This document shows positions 1 to 6,809 of a DNA stretch of 11,132 nt, one piece after another. Origin of the DNA: Pseudanabaena sp. UBA1465 (lineage in GTDB: Bacteria; Cyanobacteriota; Cyanobacteriia; Pseudanabaenales; Pseudanabaenaceae); contig DCSN01000239.1 in NCBI GenBank assembly GCA_002325645.1, positions 38,806 to 49,937 of the forward strand, given 5' to 3'. The notes below the pieces were generated by a model. It saw only the letters and a program-made list of their open reading frames with translations. It was not told the DNA's origin and did no database searches. Numbering within the stretch: the stretch's first letter is position 1; every line of letters begins with the position of its first letter. The position numbers and the translations under genes are program-made.

Positions 1-85
1 AGCAAGCTTTTTGACGATTTATTCGTAATACGCAAAGCCTAATTGTGTCCAGATACTCACAATATTGATGATTCAGTTGCGCTAT

Positions 86-115
86 TTGGGTAAACTAGCC
101 TTCTAACGATAGAAT
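86..115 (+). promoter_or_regulatory. Weak candidate promoter for the kinase gene
   Basis: TTGGGT (86-91) and TAGAAT (110-115) are separated by 18 bases and would start transcription about 35 bases before the ATG at 156. Both hexamers depart from consensus and this is read by eye only. The remaining bases of 1-155 show no gene or repeat that I can support. Confidence 0.2.
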
Positions 116-155
116 CTTGACAATTGCTTGGCAAAATCTAGTTGGAATCATATCC

Positions 156-665
156 ATGAATATTGATTTATCATTACCAAGAATATTTGTAGTTAAATCG
201 CCTTTTTTATCCGAGCAAATGACACATTCTGACGAGTTTGAAGAGTCTGAACAAGCGGCTGTTCAGCGTAGTAATTCTTTCCAAATTGCCACAAATTTAT
301 TACTTAGTTTTAAATACGCTGGACAGGGTGTTGGCTATGCCTTTCGGACACAGAGAAACTTTCGGATTCATGTCATCATCGGCGCGATCGCCCTATCCCT
401 GAGTCTTTATTTCAAGTTGTCGGCTGTAGCCTGCTCGATTATCAGCTTAACGATCGCCTTGGTTTTGGTACTGGAATTATTGAATACAGCCTTAGAAGCT
501 GTTGTAGATTTAACGGTGGGGCGTGAGTTTCATCAGTTAGCAAAAATTGCCAAGGACTGTGCGGCAGGGGCGGTTTTGATTGCGGCGATCGCCGCCCTAC
601 TCATTGCAGTTGTGTTGCTCCTGCCTCATATTCTTGCAACGTTTACTTACAGCGCTTTGCGCTGA
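156..665 (+). CDS. dgkA: Diacylglycerol kinase / undecaprenol kinase family membrane protein (DgkA-like)
   Basis: Small integral-membrane lipid kinase, expected to phosphorylate diacylglycerol or undecaprenol with ATP; the sequence does not settle which lipid. From the ATG at 156 it has 169 residues. A soluble acidic N-terminus (about 1-40) is followed by the RNFRIH segment (67-72), three hydrophobic helices (about 72-85, 90-110, 138-158) and the family signature ELLNTALE (107-114) with D118. The KD pair (133-134) matches the nucleotide-binding AKD segment of E. coli DgkA. An in-frame TTG at 117 would add 13 residues, and a later ATG at 219 would remove 21; neither has a decisive ribosome site, so the start is uncertain. 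The last residues (YSALR) and the stop codon fall inside a repeat that recurs at 9933, so the C-terminus is probably repeat-derived. It converges on pdxJ. Confidence 0.88.
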   Translation: MNIDLSLPRIFVVKSPFLSEQMTHSDEFEESEQAAVQRSNSFQIATNLLLSFKYAGQGVGYAFRTQRNFRIHVIIGAIALSLSLYFKLSAVACSIISLTIALVLVLELLNTALEAVVDLTVGREFHQLAKIAKDCAAGAVLIAAIAALLIAVVLLLPHILATFTYSALR

Positions 666-731
666 TGTAAACCCCAGGGAATTTTTTGAAAGCGTTGCTC
701 TGCACCGCTTTCAAAAAATTCTGAGCTGTAA
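647..731 (+). repeat. Double-hairpin interspersed repeat, copy A (overlaps the kinase stop codon)
   Basis: First hairpin: CAGCGC (650-655), loop TTT, GCGCTG (659-664). Second hairpin: a 16-bp arm GAATTTTTTGAAAGCG (679-694) pairs with 706-721, and after one mismatch TGC/GCA closes on a TCT loop. The whole unit is bounded by TTACAGC (647-653) and its reverse complement GCTGTAA (725-731). The same arrangement, with the same 38-base offset between CAGCGC and GAAAGCG, recurs at 9933-10013. The left edge lies inside the kinase reading frame, and the TGA stop at 663-665 overlaps GCGCTG. It may also act as a terminator. Confidence 0.8.
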
Positions 732-763
732 CTTTACAAGAATGTGAAGCGATTCTTTGGATC

Positions 764-810
764 TTAATAAATTAATAAAGGGTGCTTTGCACCCTTTATT
801 AATTTATTAA
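764..810. terminator. 22-bp perfect hairpin, likely bidirectional terminator between dgkA and pdxJ
   Basis: The left arm (764-785) and right arm (789-810) are exact reverse complements over 22 bases around a TTT loop. The GC core GGGTGC/GCACCC sits on the loop and an AT-rich base lies outside. It separates two convergent genes and can fold on either transcript. The pdxJ stop codon (799-801) and its last three codons lie within the right arm. Confidence 0.8.
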
Positions 811-1512
811 CTCTTTCATTTCTCGAATCGCTCGATCTAATCCCACTAGCACCGCCCGACTAATGATGCTATGTCCAATATTTAACTCCTCCATTCCCTT
901 TATTTGTGCCACAGGACGAGTATTCCAATAGGTTAAGCCATGTCCTGAATTTAATCTGAGTCCTAGGCTAATCGCTAATTCTCCACCCTTAGTTAATACT
1001 TCTAGTTCACGCTGATGCTCTTCTTCATTGCGGGCATTGGCATAAGTACCTGTATGTAATTCCACAAATTTTGCACCCGTTCTCGCAGAAGCTTGCAATT
1101 GCTCTGGTTCAGCATCAACAAACAAACTCACTGGTATACCTGCACCTTGCAATTGATGCACAAATTTCCCCAAGCGATCGCATTGAGCCTTTACGTTTAA
1201 GCCCCCCTCGGTCGTAATTTCTTCACGGCGCTCTGGCACAAGCGTAATATAGTCAGGCTTCACATCAAGGGCGATCGCCACCATTTCGGGAGTTGCGGCC
1301 ATTTCGAGATTGAGCCTTGTCCGAATAGTTTGTCTTAGCAATCGCACATCTCGCTCTTGAATATGACGACGATCTTCGCGTAAATGAACGGTAATCCCAT
1401 CTGCTCCTGCTAATTCCGCGATTACTGCGGCTGCAACGGGATCGGGTTCGACACCCCGACGCGCTTGGCGAATCGTAGCAATATGATCGATGTTTACTCC
1501 CAACGTAGGCAA
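799..1512 (-). CDS. pdxJ: Pyridoxine 5'-phosphate synthase
   Basis: Condenses 1-deoxy-D-xylulose 5-phosphate with 3-amino-2-oxopropyl phosphate to pyridoxine 5'-phosphate, the last ring-forming step of DXP-dependent vitamin B6 synthesis in the cytosol. The 237-residue TIM-barrel protein has normal family length and shows the N-terminal signature GVNIDHIATIRQAR (5-18). It also has HLREDRRHI with the expected active-site H43 and R45, E70 in NLEMA, and H191 in SGHGL, equivalent by a constant offset to E. coli H45, R47, E72 and H193. The start is TTG (1510-1512), supported by a GAGG eight bases upstream and by the usual family N-terminus beginning here. It stands alone, and its 3' end lies in a 22-bp hairpin. 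Confidence 0.97.
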   Translation of the reverse strand: MPTLGVNIDHIATIRQARRGVEPDPVAAAVIAELAGADGITVHLREDRRHIQERDVRLLRQTIRTRLNLEMAATPEMVAIALDVKPDYITLVPERREEITTEGGLNVKAQCDRLGKFVHQLQGAGIPVSLFVDAEPEQLQASARTGAKFVELHTGTYANARNEEEHQRELEVLTKGGELAISLGLRLNSGHGLTYWNTRPVAQIKGMEELNIGHSIISRAVLVGLDRAIREMKELIN

Positions 1513-1520
1513 AGCTTTTT

Positions 1521-1524
1521 CCTC
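1521..1524 (-). promoter_or_regulatory. Shine-Dalgarno site fixing the TTG start of pdxJ
   Basis: On the minus strand GAGG is followed by eight bases and then TTG. No in-frame ATG lies near the conserved N-terminus, so this site decides the start codon. Confidence 0.7.
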
Positions 1525-1547
1525 AAAAGTTTTGAAAATTTGTCACA

Positions 1548-1576
1548 TATCTATACTTTACGATAGCAACCGTCAA
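1548..1576 (-). promoter_or_regulatory. Candidate promoter of pdxJ
   Basis: On the minus strand TTGACG (1576-1571) is followed by TATAGA after 15 bases or by TAGATA after 17 bases. The -35 box is good, while the -10 box is imperfect in either register. It lies about 35-65 bases upstream of the TTG start and downstream of the hairpin that ends the preceding operon, so it is well placed. Confidence 0.45.
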
Positions 1577-1609
1577 AATGCTTAGGGACAAACATTGAAA
1601 TAAGGAATC

Positions 1610-1647
1610 AGATTTTTGTGGTGCGGCTTCGCCGTGCCGCAAAATCT
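1610..1647. terminator. Hairpin downstream of the ATPase-GTPase operon
   Basis: Arms 1614-1627 and 1631-1644 pair over 14 positions around a TTC loop, and AGA/TCT outside extends the stem past one bulged T. Three of the 14 pairs are G-U type, and they work only if the + strand is the RNA; on the minus strand they become A-C mismatches. It begins about 10 bases after the GTPase stop codon, so it is the natural 3' end of the minus-strand operon even though it folds better in the opposite sense. Confidence 0.5.
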
Positions 1648-1656
1648 CATTCTATT

Positions 1657-3189
1657 TTAGATCTGTTGTTTCACTAAAACCATCACCCGATTGACCGCAT
1701 CTTGTACAAAAGCTTTGAGAAATTCATCACGGCGATTTAGCTGGAATTGACGTTGCACCACTTCGGCAATGCCGCCATCACCCCAATCGCGATCGCGACT
1801 AAAGTATTCGATAAAACTCTTGCCAGCAATGCGCGTGAGATAAGCCGCCGTTACTGATTGAATCGTGGCTTTGAGAACTAAGCCCACTACGGTTACAGAA
1901 ATTAGGGTGGTCACGATCTGGACTACGCCTTTGACGATGCCGAGGCTTACTAAGGTGCGGGTCAGGGAATTGGCTAATTCTTTACCGCGATCAATATTGA
2001 TTTCACAGCCGTACACCCTGCCGATTTCCACCACCATTTGGGCATTAATCGCGGCAGTAGCCAAGAGATCGACTACGGGTAGAGGTGTGGCAAAAACAAC
2101 ACCGACCACTAACCATTGAAATTTCTCCACCACTTTTTCGGCTTCGGCTTGTTGTTGTTGCGAGAGAACTTCGCGAGTCTCGTCGGTGAGCCTTTGCGAT
2201 CGCAATAGCACATTGTCCGCCACCAGTTCATCGCCTTCATAGCTGAGAATATCGAGAATTCGCGCTAGGAGAGGTTGGATTTTGGGTTTAGGTGTGACGA
2301 CTTCGCCATTGTCGAGGGTAATCTTCATCGGACTAGCGGCGATCGCCACGACATCTTCAGGGGCGATAAAACTCAAAACTCGCGATCGCAAACTGGTTTG
2401 AATTATTTCGCGATCGCTTTTGGTGAGGCGATCAATTTTATTAAACGCGAGAATCGTCCGTTTACCAATTTCTGTGAGGGCTTTGAGAACTTCGTATTCA
2501 GAACGCCGCAAATCATCATCAACCACAAATACAATCAAATCTGCTTCCGTCGCAATTTTTCGCGCTTCTTGTTCGCGATCGCTACCCAAGGCACTCGCCT
2601 CTAAAATTCCAGGGCAATCGGTAAATTGAATCGGCACATCGAGATGCTCAAATCTCATGGGTTTATAGACTTTACCTAATTGCGTGGTTCCCATGGTCGC
2701 GCCAACTTCACCTCGCTCTGTAATATCTTGTAACGATAAATCTAGCAATCCATTGACGAGAGAAGTCTTGCCTGCGGAACCGACACCAAAAACGACAACG
2801 CGCAATTCTTGACGGATGAAGTTCTGTTTTAATTGTTCGGTTTGCTCAGCCAGCGATCGCCGCATCACTTCATCTTGAATCTGTTCGACCTGTCGCTCTA
2901 AAGCTTCGAGGCTATCTTGAGCCGCTTCGATTTTGTCGGTGGGCGCGTCGGGAATTGGTCGTGGCGGCGTTGGTTTTGCTTGAAAAAGATTGATATATCG
3001 CCAAGTGACAAAAAATAATCCTGCTAACAATCCCATGACTAGTAGCACGATCGAGCCGCCTAAAACTGGGTTTCCTGCCAGTTGATAGAGTTGGATCATG
3101 CGATCTAATAACGGAATGATGAACGAAATGACTAGACCAAAGCAGCCTAAAACAATTAGCGATCGCAACCAAGGGAACTTTCTCTTCAT
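1657..3189 (-). CDS. Membrane-anchored Era/Obg-type GTPase with C-terminal DUF697 domain
   Basis: Predicted GTP-binding membrane protein of 510 residues; its cellular role is not known to me. In order it shows two N-terminal hydrophobic helices (about 11-28 and 43-63), a proline-rich linker, a charged helical stretch (about 85-130) and a TRAFAC GTPase domain. The G motifs are G1 GVGSAGKT (135-142), a switch I threonine in MGTTQ (166-170), G3 DCPG (191-194), G4 NKID (250-253) and a G5-like AAS (284-286). The C-terminal part (about 355-455) has the hydrophobic FATPLPVVDLLA segment typical of DUF697/YcjF-like proteins. It starts four bases after the ATPase stop codon, so the two are very probably co-transcribed and translationally coupled. 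Such proteins are widespread in cyanobacteria, so the annotation is secure at domain level only. Confidence 0.9.
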   Translation of the reverse strand: MKRKFPWLRSLIVLGCFGLVISFIIPLLDRMIQLYQLAGNPVLGGSIVLLVMGLLAGLFFVTWRYINLFQAKPTPPRPIPDAPTDKIEAAQDSLEALERQVEQIQDEVMRRSLAEQTEQLKQNFIRQELRVVVFGVGSAGKTSLVNGLLDLSLQDITERGEVGATMGTTQLGKVYKPMRFEHLDVPIQFTDCPGILEASALGSDREQEARKIATEADLIVFVVDDDLRRSEYEVLKALTEIGKRTILAFNKIDRLTKSDREIIQTSLRSRVLSFIAPEDVVAIAASPMKITLDNGEVVTPKPKIQPLLARILDILSYEGDELVADNVLLRSQRLTDETREVLSQQQQAEAEKVVEKFQWLVVGVVFATPLPVVDLLATAAINAQMVVEIGRVYGCEINIDRGKELANSLTRTLVSLGIVKGVVQIVTTLISVTVVGLVLKATIQSVTAAYLTRIAGKSFIEYFSRDRDWGDGGIAEVVQRQFQLNRRDEFLKAFVQDAVNRVMVLVKQQI

Positions 3190-3193
3190 GGAC

Positions 3194-6085
3194 TTAATTT
3201 AGAGATTGTGAGGCATGGCGCTTAGCCCACCACCTACAGAAGATTTTCTCAGATTCCACCCACAGCACTAATAGCATACTAAAACCAAAGCATAAACCTA
3301 ATTCGGAAGCGGTGAGGGCATCGGTTCCGAAGAATTGGCGCAGTGATGGCACATATAACAAAGAGAGTTGCAGAATCGTGGTGAAGATCACGGAAGCTAA
3401 GAGATAGGGATTAGAAATGGGATTTAACTCAATCAGTAATTTGGAATCGGAACGACAGGCGAGCGCATGTCCCATCTGAGCAATACAGAGGGTTGTGAAG
3501 GTAATCGTCTTCCAATGCTCATGCCATGAGGGATTGCCAGAGTTATAGGCGATTTCCATTAAGGCGATCGTTTGCAATCCAAAAATCACGCCAATTCGCA
3601 GAATATACCAACCTAAGCCCCTTGCAAAAATATTTTCTTGAGGATTAAAGGGCGATCGCTCCATCACATCGGCTTCGGCGGGTTCCACGGCAAGGGCAAG
3701 GGCTGGCACACCATCGGTGACAAGATTCATCCATAGAATTTGTAAAGGAGTCAGAGGGACTGCGCCAAAGCCTAGAAATGGAGTAGAAGCGATCGCAATT
3801 ACTTCACCGACATTACTACCGAGAATGTATTTGATAAAGCGGCGAATATTCGCGTAAACCGTGCGCCCTTCTTCCGTTGCCGCCACAATCGTCGCGTAGT
3901 TATCATCTAGCAAAATCATATCGCTCGCTTCCTTAGAAACATCAGTTCCTGTGATCCCCATCGCGATGCCGATATTCGCCTGTTTCAAGGCAGGAGCATC
4001 ATTCACGCCATCCCCTGTCATCGCCACGATTTCACCACGCCTCTGTAAAGCTTGGACAATCCGCAACTTATGCTCTGGAGAAACCCTTGCGTAGACTACG
4101 GTTTTTTGAGCGATCGCCGTTAATTCGTCATCATCCATTAATTCAATTTCTTGACCTGTCACCACCCGATCGCTATGGGGATAGAAAATATTCAAATCAC
4201 GGGCGATCGCTTGGGCAGTAAGTTGATGATCGCCTGTAATCATGACCGTGTGAATTCCTGCATGACGACTTACCTGTACTGCTGTTGCTGCTTCTGAGCG
4301 TAATGCATCCCGAATTCCCACTAAGCCCAGCCAAATCAATTTATTTTCGATATCATTCAATTCTGCTTCTGTTGGTAAAGTTTCGAGAGGTAAATAGGCA
4401 AATCCTAGTACACGCATTCCTTTAGTCGCAAGGAGCGTATTTTGGATATTAATCGCTGACCTTTGGGAAATATTCACTGGCTCAATTTGTTTCTCAGATT
4501 GAATCCGATCGCAACGTTCTAGCACTAATTCGGGCGAACCTTTACAAAACAAGAAGTATGGAGCGTTGGGTAATAAACTGGCGATCATTCGCATCGATTC
4601 GGGAGTATCCTCTGCATCCATGCTTTTAAGTTTGGCGATCGCACTCATCAACTTGCGCTCAGAGGTAAAGGGAATTTCGGCAACCCTTGGGAAATAGCTG
4701 TTAAATTGTGATTGCCAAAGATTCGACTTCCCTGCCAAGGTGAGCAAAGCACCTTCGGTCGGATCACCGATAATCTTCCATTGAGAATTAGGCAATGGGC
4801 TTAAGCCCATTGTTCCTTGATTGGTAGAAGGGATTTTCTGTAAATAGGCATCATTACAGATCACGCTGGCTGCCAGCAAAACTTGCAGTTCAGGACATTG
4901 GTAAACGCTGAGATTACTCGCAATCATATCTCCTGCTACTCTAGCGATCGCAAAATCGCCAATCGGCTCATAACCCGTCCCACTAATTTGAGCCGCATAA
5001 TTTGCTGTAAACAGACTTTCCGCAACCATTTTATTTTGGGTCAGCGTTCCTGTTTTATCGGAACAAATCGTCGTCACTGAGCCGAGGGTTTCCACCGCAG
5101 GTAATTTGCGAATCAGAGCATTGCGTTTAACCATTCGTTGGGTTCCTAAGGCTAATGTCACCGTAATCACCGCAGGTAAGCCTTCAGGCACTGCCGCCAC
5201 TGCCATACTCAGGGAAGTATTTAATAGCTTTACAAAATTGCCCTGTCGCCATAGCCCTACCGCAATCACGATCGCCACTAATACCAACGAGGCAATGACC
5301 AAGGCTTTAGATAATTCTGCCATGCGTTTCTGTAATGGCGTTTCTTCCAATTCCACATCTTGCAGCAGATTCGCGATTTTCCCTAATTCTGTCTGCATTC
5401 CTGTGGCTGTTACTACCATCATCCCCCGACCTTGCAGCACTTCTGTTCCCTGAAATACCATATTGTGGCGATCGCCTAAAGATTCTTCTGCGCCAAAGGT
5501 TTGATCAGCAACCTTATTCACACCCTTAGATTCCCCTGTGAGCGCCCCTTCTCGCACCTTCAGCTTGCCCGCCTCCAGCAAGCGCCCATCTGCGGCAATC
5601 TGCATTCCCGCATCCACAAAGACGATATCGCCAACCACCAATTCCACCGATGGAATTTCCGTAACCTTCCCTTCCCTTAATACTCTGACATTGGGAGCCG
5701 CCATTAGTTTTAAAGCCGCTAATGCATCCTCCGCACGACTTTCCTGCACATAGCCCAAAATTCCATTGAGAATCACAATCGCGGCGATCGCCACGGCATC
5801 TTTCGGGAAACTACCCACCCGCAAATCTAAAATCGCCGACACCAACGCCACCCCCATCAGCATCAACAGCATGATGTTAGTAAACTGATCGACAAAAATA
5901 CTTAATTTAGAGCGTCCCGCCTTGCCATTTAGTTCATTGCGTCCATAGGCTGCTTGGCGATCGCTAATTTGCCATAACTCTAGCCCTAACTCAGGATTAA
6001 CATCCAAAGCGGCGATCGTTTCTTCAGCCGTTAGTGTGTGCCAAACTTGAGTTATTGGTGAATGGGTTATCGGTGAGTTCGTCAT
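3194..6085 (-). CDS. P2A-type cation-translocating ATPase, probable Ca2+ exporter (PacL-like)
   Basis: Integral-membrane P-type ATPase that should drive divalent cation, most likely Ca2+, out of the cytoplasm. Residues are numbered from the upstream in-frame TTG at 6103; the ATG at 6085 (residue 7) is my preferred start and gives 963 residues. Visible are the N-terminal cation ATPase domain (about 18-90), actuator TGES (189-192), M4 PEGLP (306-310), phosphorylation loop DKTGTLT with D349, nucleotide-domain KGSPE (521-525), MITGD (621-625) and hinge TGDGVNDAPAL (696-706). M5 carries N764 and E767, and M6 has NLVTDG with N793, T796 and D797, matching SERCA cation ligands. The position of SERCA E908 in M8 is Q876. 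Residues 431-437 are encoded by a 20-bp palindrome. The GTPase gene follows directly; hisB is divergent. Confidence 0.93.
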   Translation of the reverse strand: MTNSPITHSPITQVWHTLTAEETIAALDVNPELGLELWQISDRQAAYGRNELNGKAGRSKLSIFVDQFTNIMLLMLMGVALVSAILDLRVGSFPKDAVAIAAIVILNGILGYVQESRAEDALAALKLMAAPNVRVLREGKVTEIPSVELVVGDIVFVDAGMQIAADGRLLEAGKLKVREGALTGESKGVNKVADQTFGAEESLGDRHNMVFQGTEVLQGRGMMVVTATGMQTELGKIANLLQDVELEETPLQKRMAELSKALVIASLVLVAIVIAVGLWRQGNFVKLLNTSLSMAVAAVPEGLPAVITVTLALGTQRMVKRNALIRKLPAVETLGSVTTICSDKTGTLTQNKMVAESLFTANYAAQISGTGYEPIGDFAIARVAGDMIASNLSVYQCPELQVLLAASVICNDAYLQKIPSTNQGTMGLSPLPNSQWKIIGDPTEGALLTLAGKSNLWQSQFNSYFPRVAEIPFTSERKLMSAIAKLKSMDAEDTPESMRMIASLLPNAPYFLFCKGSPELVLERCDRIQSEKQIEPVNISQRSAINIQNTLLATKGMRVLGFAYLPLETLPTEAELNDIENKLIWLGLVGIRDALRSEAATAVQVSRHAGIHTVMITGDHQLTAQAIARDLNIFYPHSDRVVTGQEIELMDDDELTAIAQKTVVYARVSPEHKLRIVQALQRRGEIVAMTGDGVNDAPALKQANIGIAMGITGTDVSKEASDMILLDDNYATIVAATEEGRTVYANIRRFIKYILGSNVGEVIAIASTPFLGFGAVPLTPLQILWMNLVTDGVPALALAVEPAEADVMERSPFNPQENIFARGLGWYILRIGVIFGLQTIALMEIAYNSGNPSWHEHWKTITFTTLCIAQMGHALACRSDSKLLIELNPISNPYLLASVIFTTILQLSLLYVPSLRQFFGTDALTASELGLCFGFSMLLVLWVESEKIFCRWWAKRHASQSLN
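4793..4812. repeat. 20-bp perfect palindrome inside the Ca2+-ATPase gene
   Basis: CAATGGGCTT is followed immediately by its reverse complement AAGCCCATTG. On the coding strand it is in frame and encodes most of TMGLSPL (431-437), in the variable loop of the nucleotide-binding domain between CNDAYLQ and IIGDPTEGALL. It resembles the inverted repeat at 10027-10047, where CAATAGGCT and AGCCTATTG flank TAC. It could be a small inserted repeat tolerated in a loop. Confidence 0.7.
6047..6076 (-). repeat. Imperfect 15-bp tandem duplication at the ATPase N-terminus
   Basis: Two adjacent 15-base units (6062-6076 and 6047-6061) agree at 12 of 15 positions and encode SPITH and SPITQ just after the ATG at 6085. 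They precede the conserved domain, so they lengthen only the non-conserved leader. Confidence 0.6.
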
Positions 6086-6196
6086 GTTGGGTTTCGCAAA
6101 CAATCAGGATGCTAGGGTCTCAGTTTAAGCCTATCAGAGTCTATGGTACAGTTGTTTTTTAGGCTAATCCACAATCTTTATCAATCCTGCTCCGCT

Positions 6197-6799
6197 ATGT
6201 CCTACGATACTCCTCGCAATGCCAAAGTCCACCGCAAAACTGGCGAAACCGAAGTCACTGTGGTTTTAAATCTTGATGGTACGGGCAAGGGCAATATCAA
6301 TACGGGTATTCCCTTTCTCGATCATATGCTGTATCAAATTTGTTCTCACGGCTTAATCGATCTCGATATTCAAGCCACAGGGGATTTGCATATTGACGAT
6401 CATCATACCAATGAGGATGTGGGGATTGTATTAGGTAGGGCTTTGGGGCAAGCTTTAGGCGATCGCAAAGGGATTAACCGCTTTGGTCATTTTGTCGCTC
6501 CCCTTGATGAAGCCTTGGTACAGGTGGCTCTAGATTTTTCTGGTCGTCCCTATTTGGTCTATGGTTTAGTCATTCCCAATCAGCGTGTAGGCACTTACGA
6601 CACTGAGCTAGTGAAAGAGTTTTTTCAAGCTGTAGTCAATCATGCTCAAATGACCTTGCATATCAGGCTTTTAGAAAGCGGAAATTCGCACCACATCATC
6701 GAAGCAGGTTTTAAAGCTTTTGCGCGTGCGATCAAGATGGCGATCGAAGTCGATCCCCGCCGCGCCAGTGTAATTCCTAGCTCTAAAGGCGTTTTGTAG
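6197..6799 (+). CDS. hisB: Imidazoleglycerol-phosphate dehydratase
   Basis: Cytosolic enzyme converting D-erythro-imidazole-glycerol 3-phosphate to imidazole-acetol phosphate, the sixth step of histidine synthesis. With the ATG at 6197 it is 200 residues, the normal length of the monofunctional enzyme; no histidinol-phosphatase domain is fused. Metal-binding and catalytic signatures are present: FLDHML (40-45), DDHHTNED (67-74), and in the second half HHIIEAGFKAFARA (165-178), with the usual PSSKGVL end. An in-frame ATG at 6143 would add an 18-residue hydrophobic extension that the family lacks, so it was not used. No clear ribosome site precedes the chosen ATG. It is divergent from the Ca2+-ATPase gene across 111 bases and converges on the ABC-F gene, with a perfect hairpin between them. 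Confidence 0.97.
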   Translation: MSYDTPRNAKVHRKTGETEVTVVLNLDGTGKGNINTGIPFLDHMLYQICSHGLIDLDIQATGDLHIDDHHTNEDVGIVLGRALGQALGDRKGINRFGHFVAPLDEALVQVALDFSGRPYLVYGLVIPNQRVGTYDTELVKEFFQAVVNHAQMTLHIRLLESGNSHHIIEAGFKAFARAIKMAIEVDPRRASVIPSSKGVL

Positions 6800-6809
6800 A
6801 CTTATTTTA

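Noticed and set aside
1865..2629. Plus-strand open frames opposite the GTPase gene
   Set aside because: They overlap a clear GTPase with all G motifs on the minus strand and show low-complexity shadow composition with no recognisable domain.
4883..5753. Several plus-strand open frames opposite the Ca2+-ATPase
   Set aside because: They are antisense shadows of conserved ATPase motifs, with no domain, ribosome site or conserved hydrophobic pattern.
6124..6167. Possible inverted repeat TTAAGCCTA...TAGGCTAA in the ATPase-hisB divergent region
   Set aside because: The arms are short, imperfect and 27 bases apart. This is too weak to call an operator.
6143..6196. Longer hisB start at ATG 6143
   Set aside because: It adds 18 hydrophobic residues absent from the family. 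The 200-residue form from 6197 fits.
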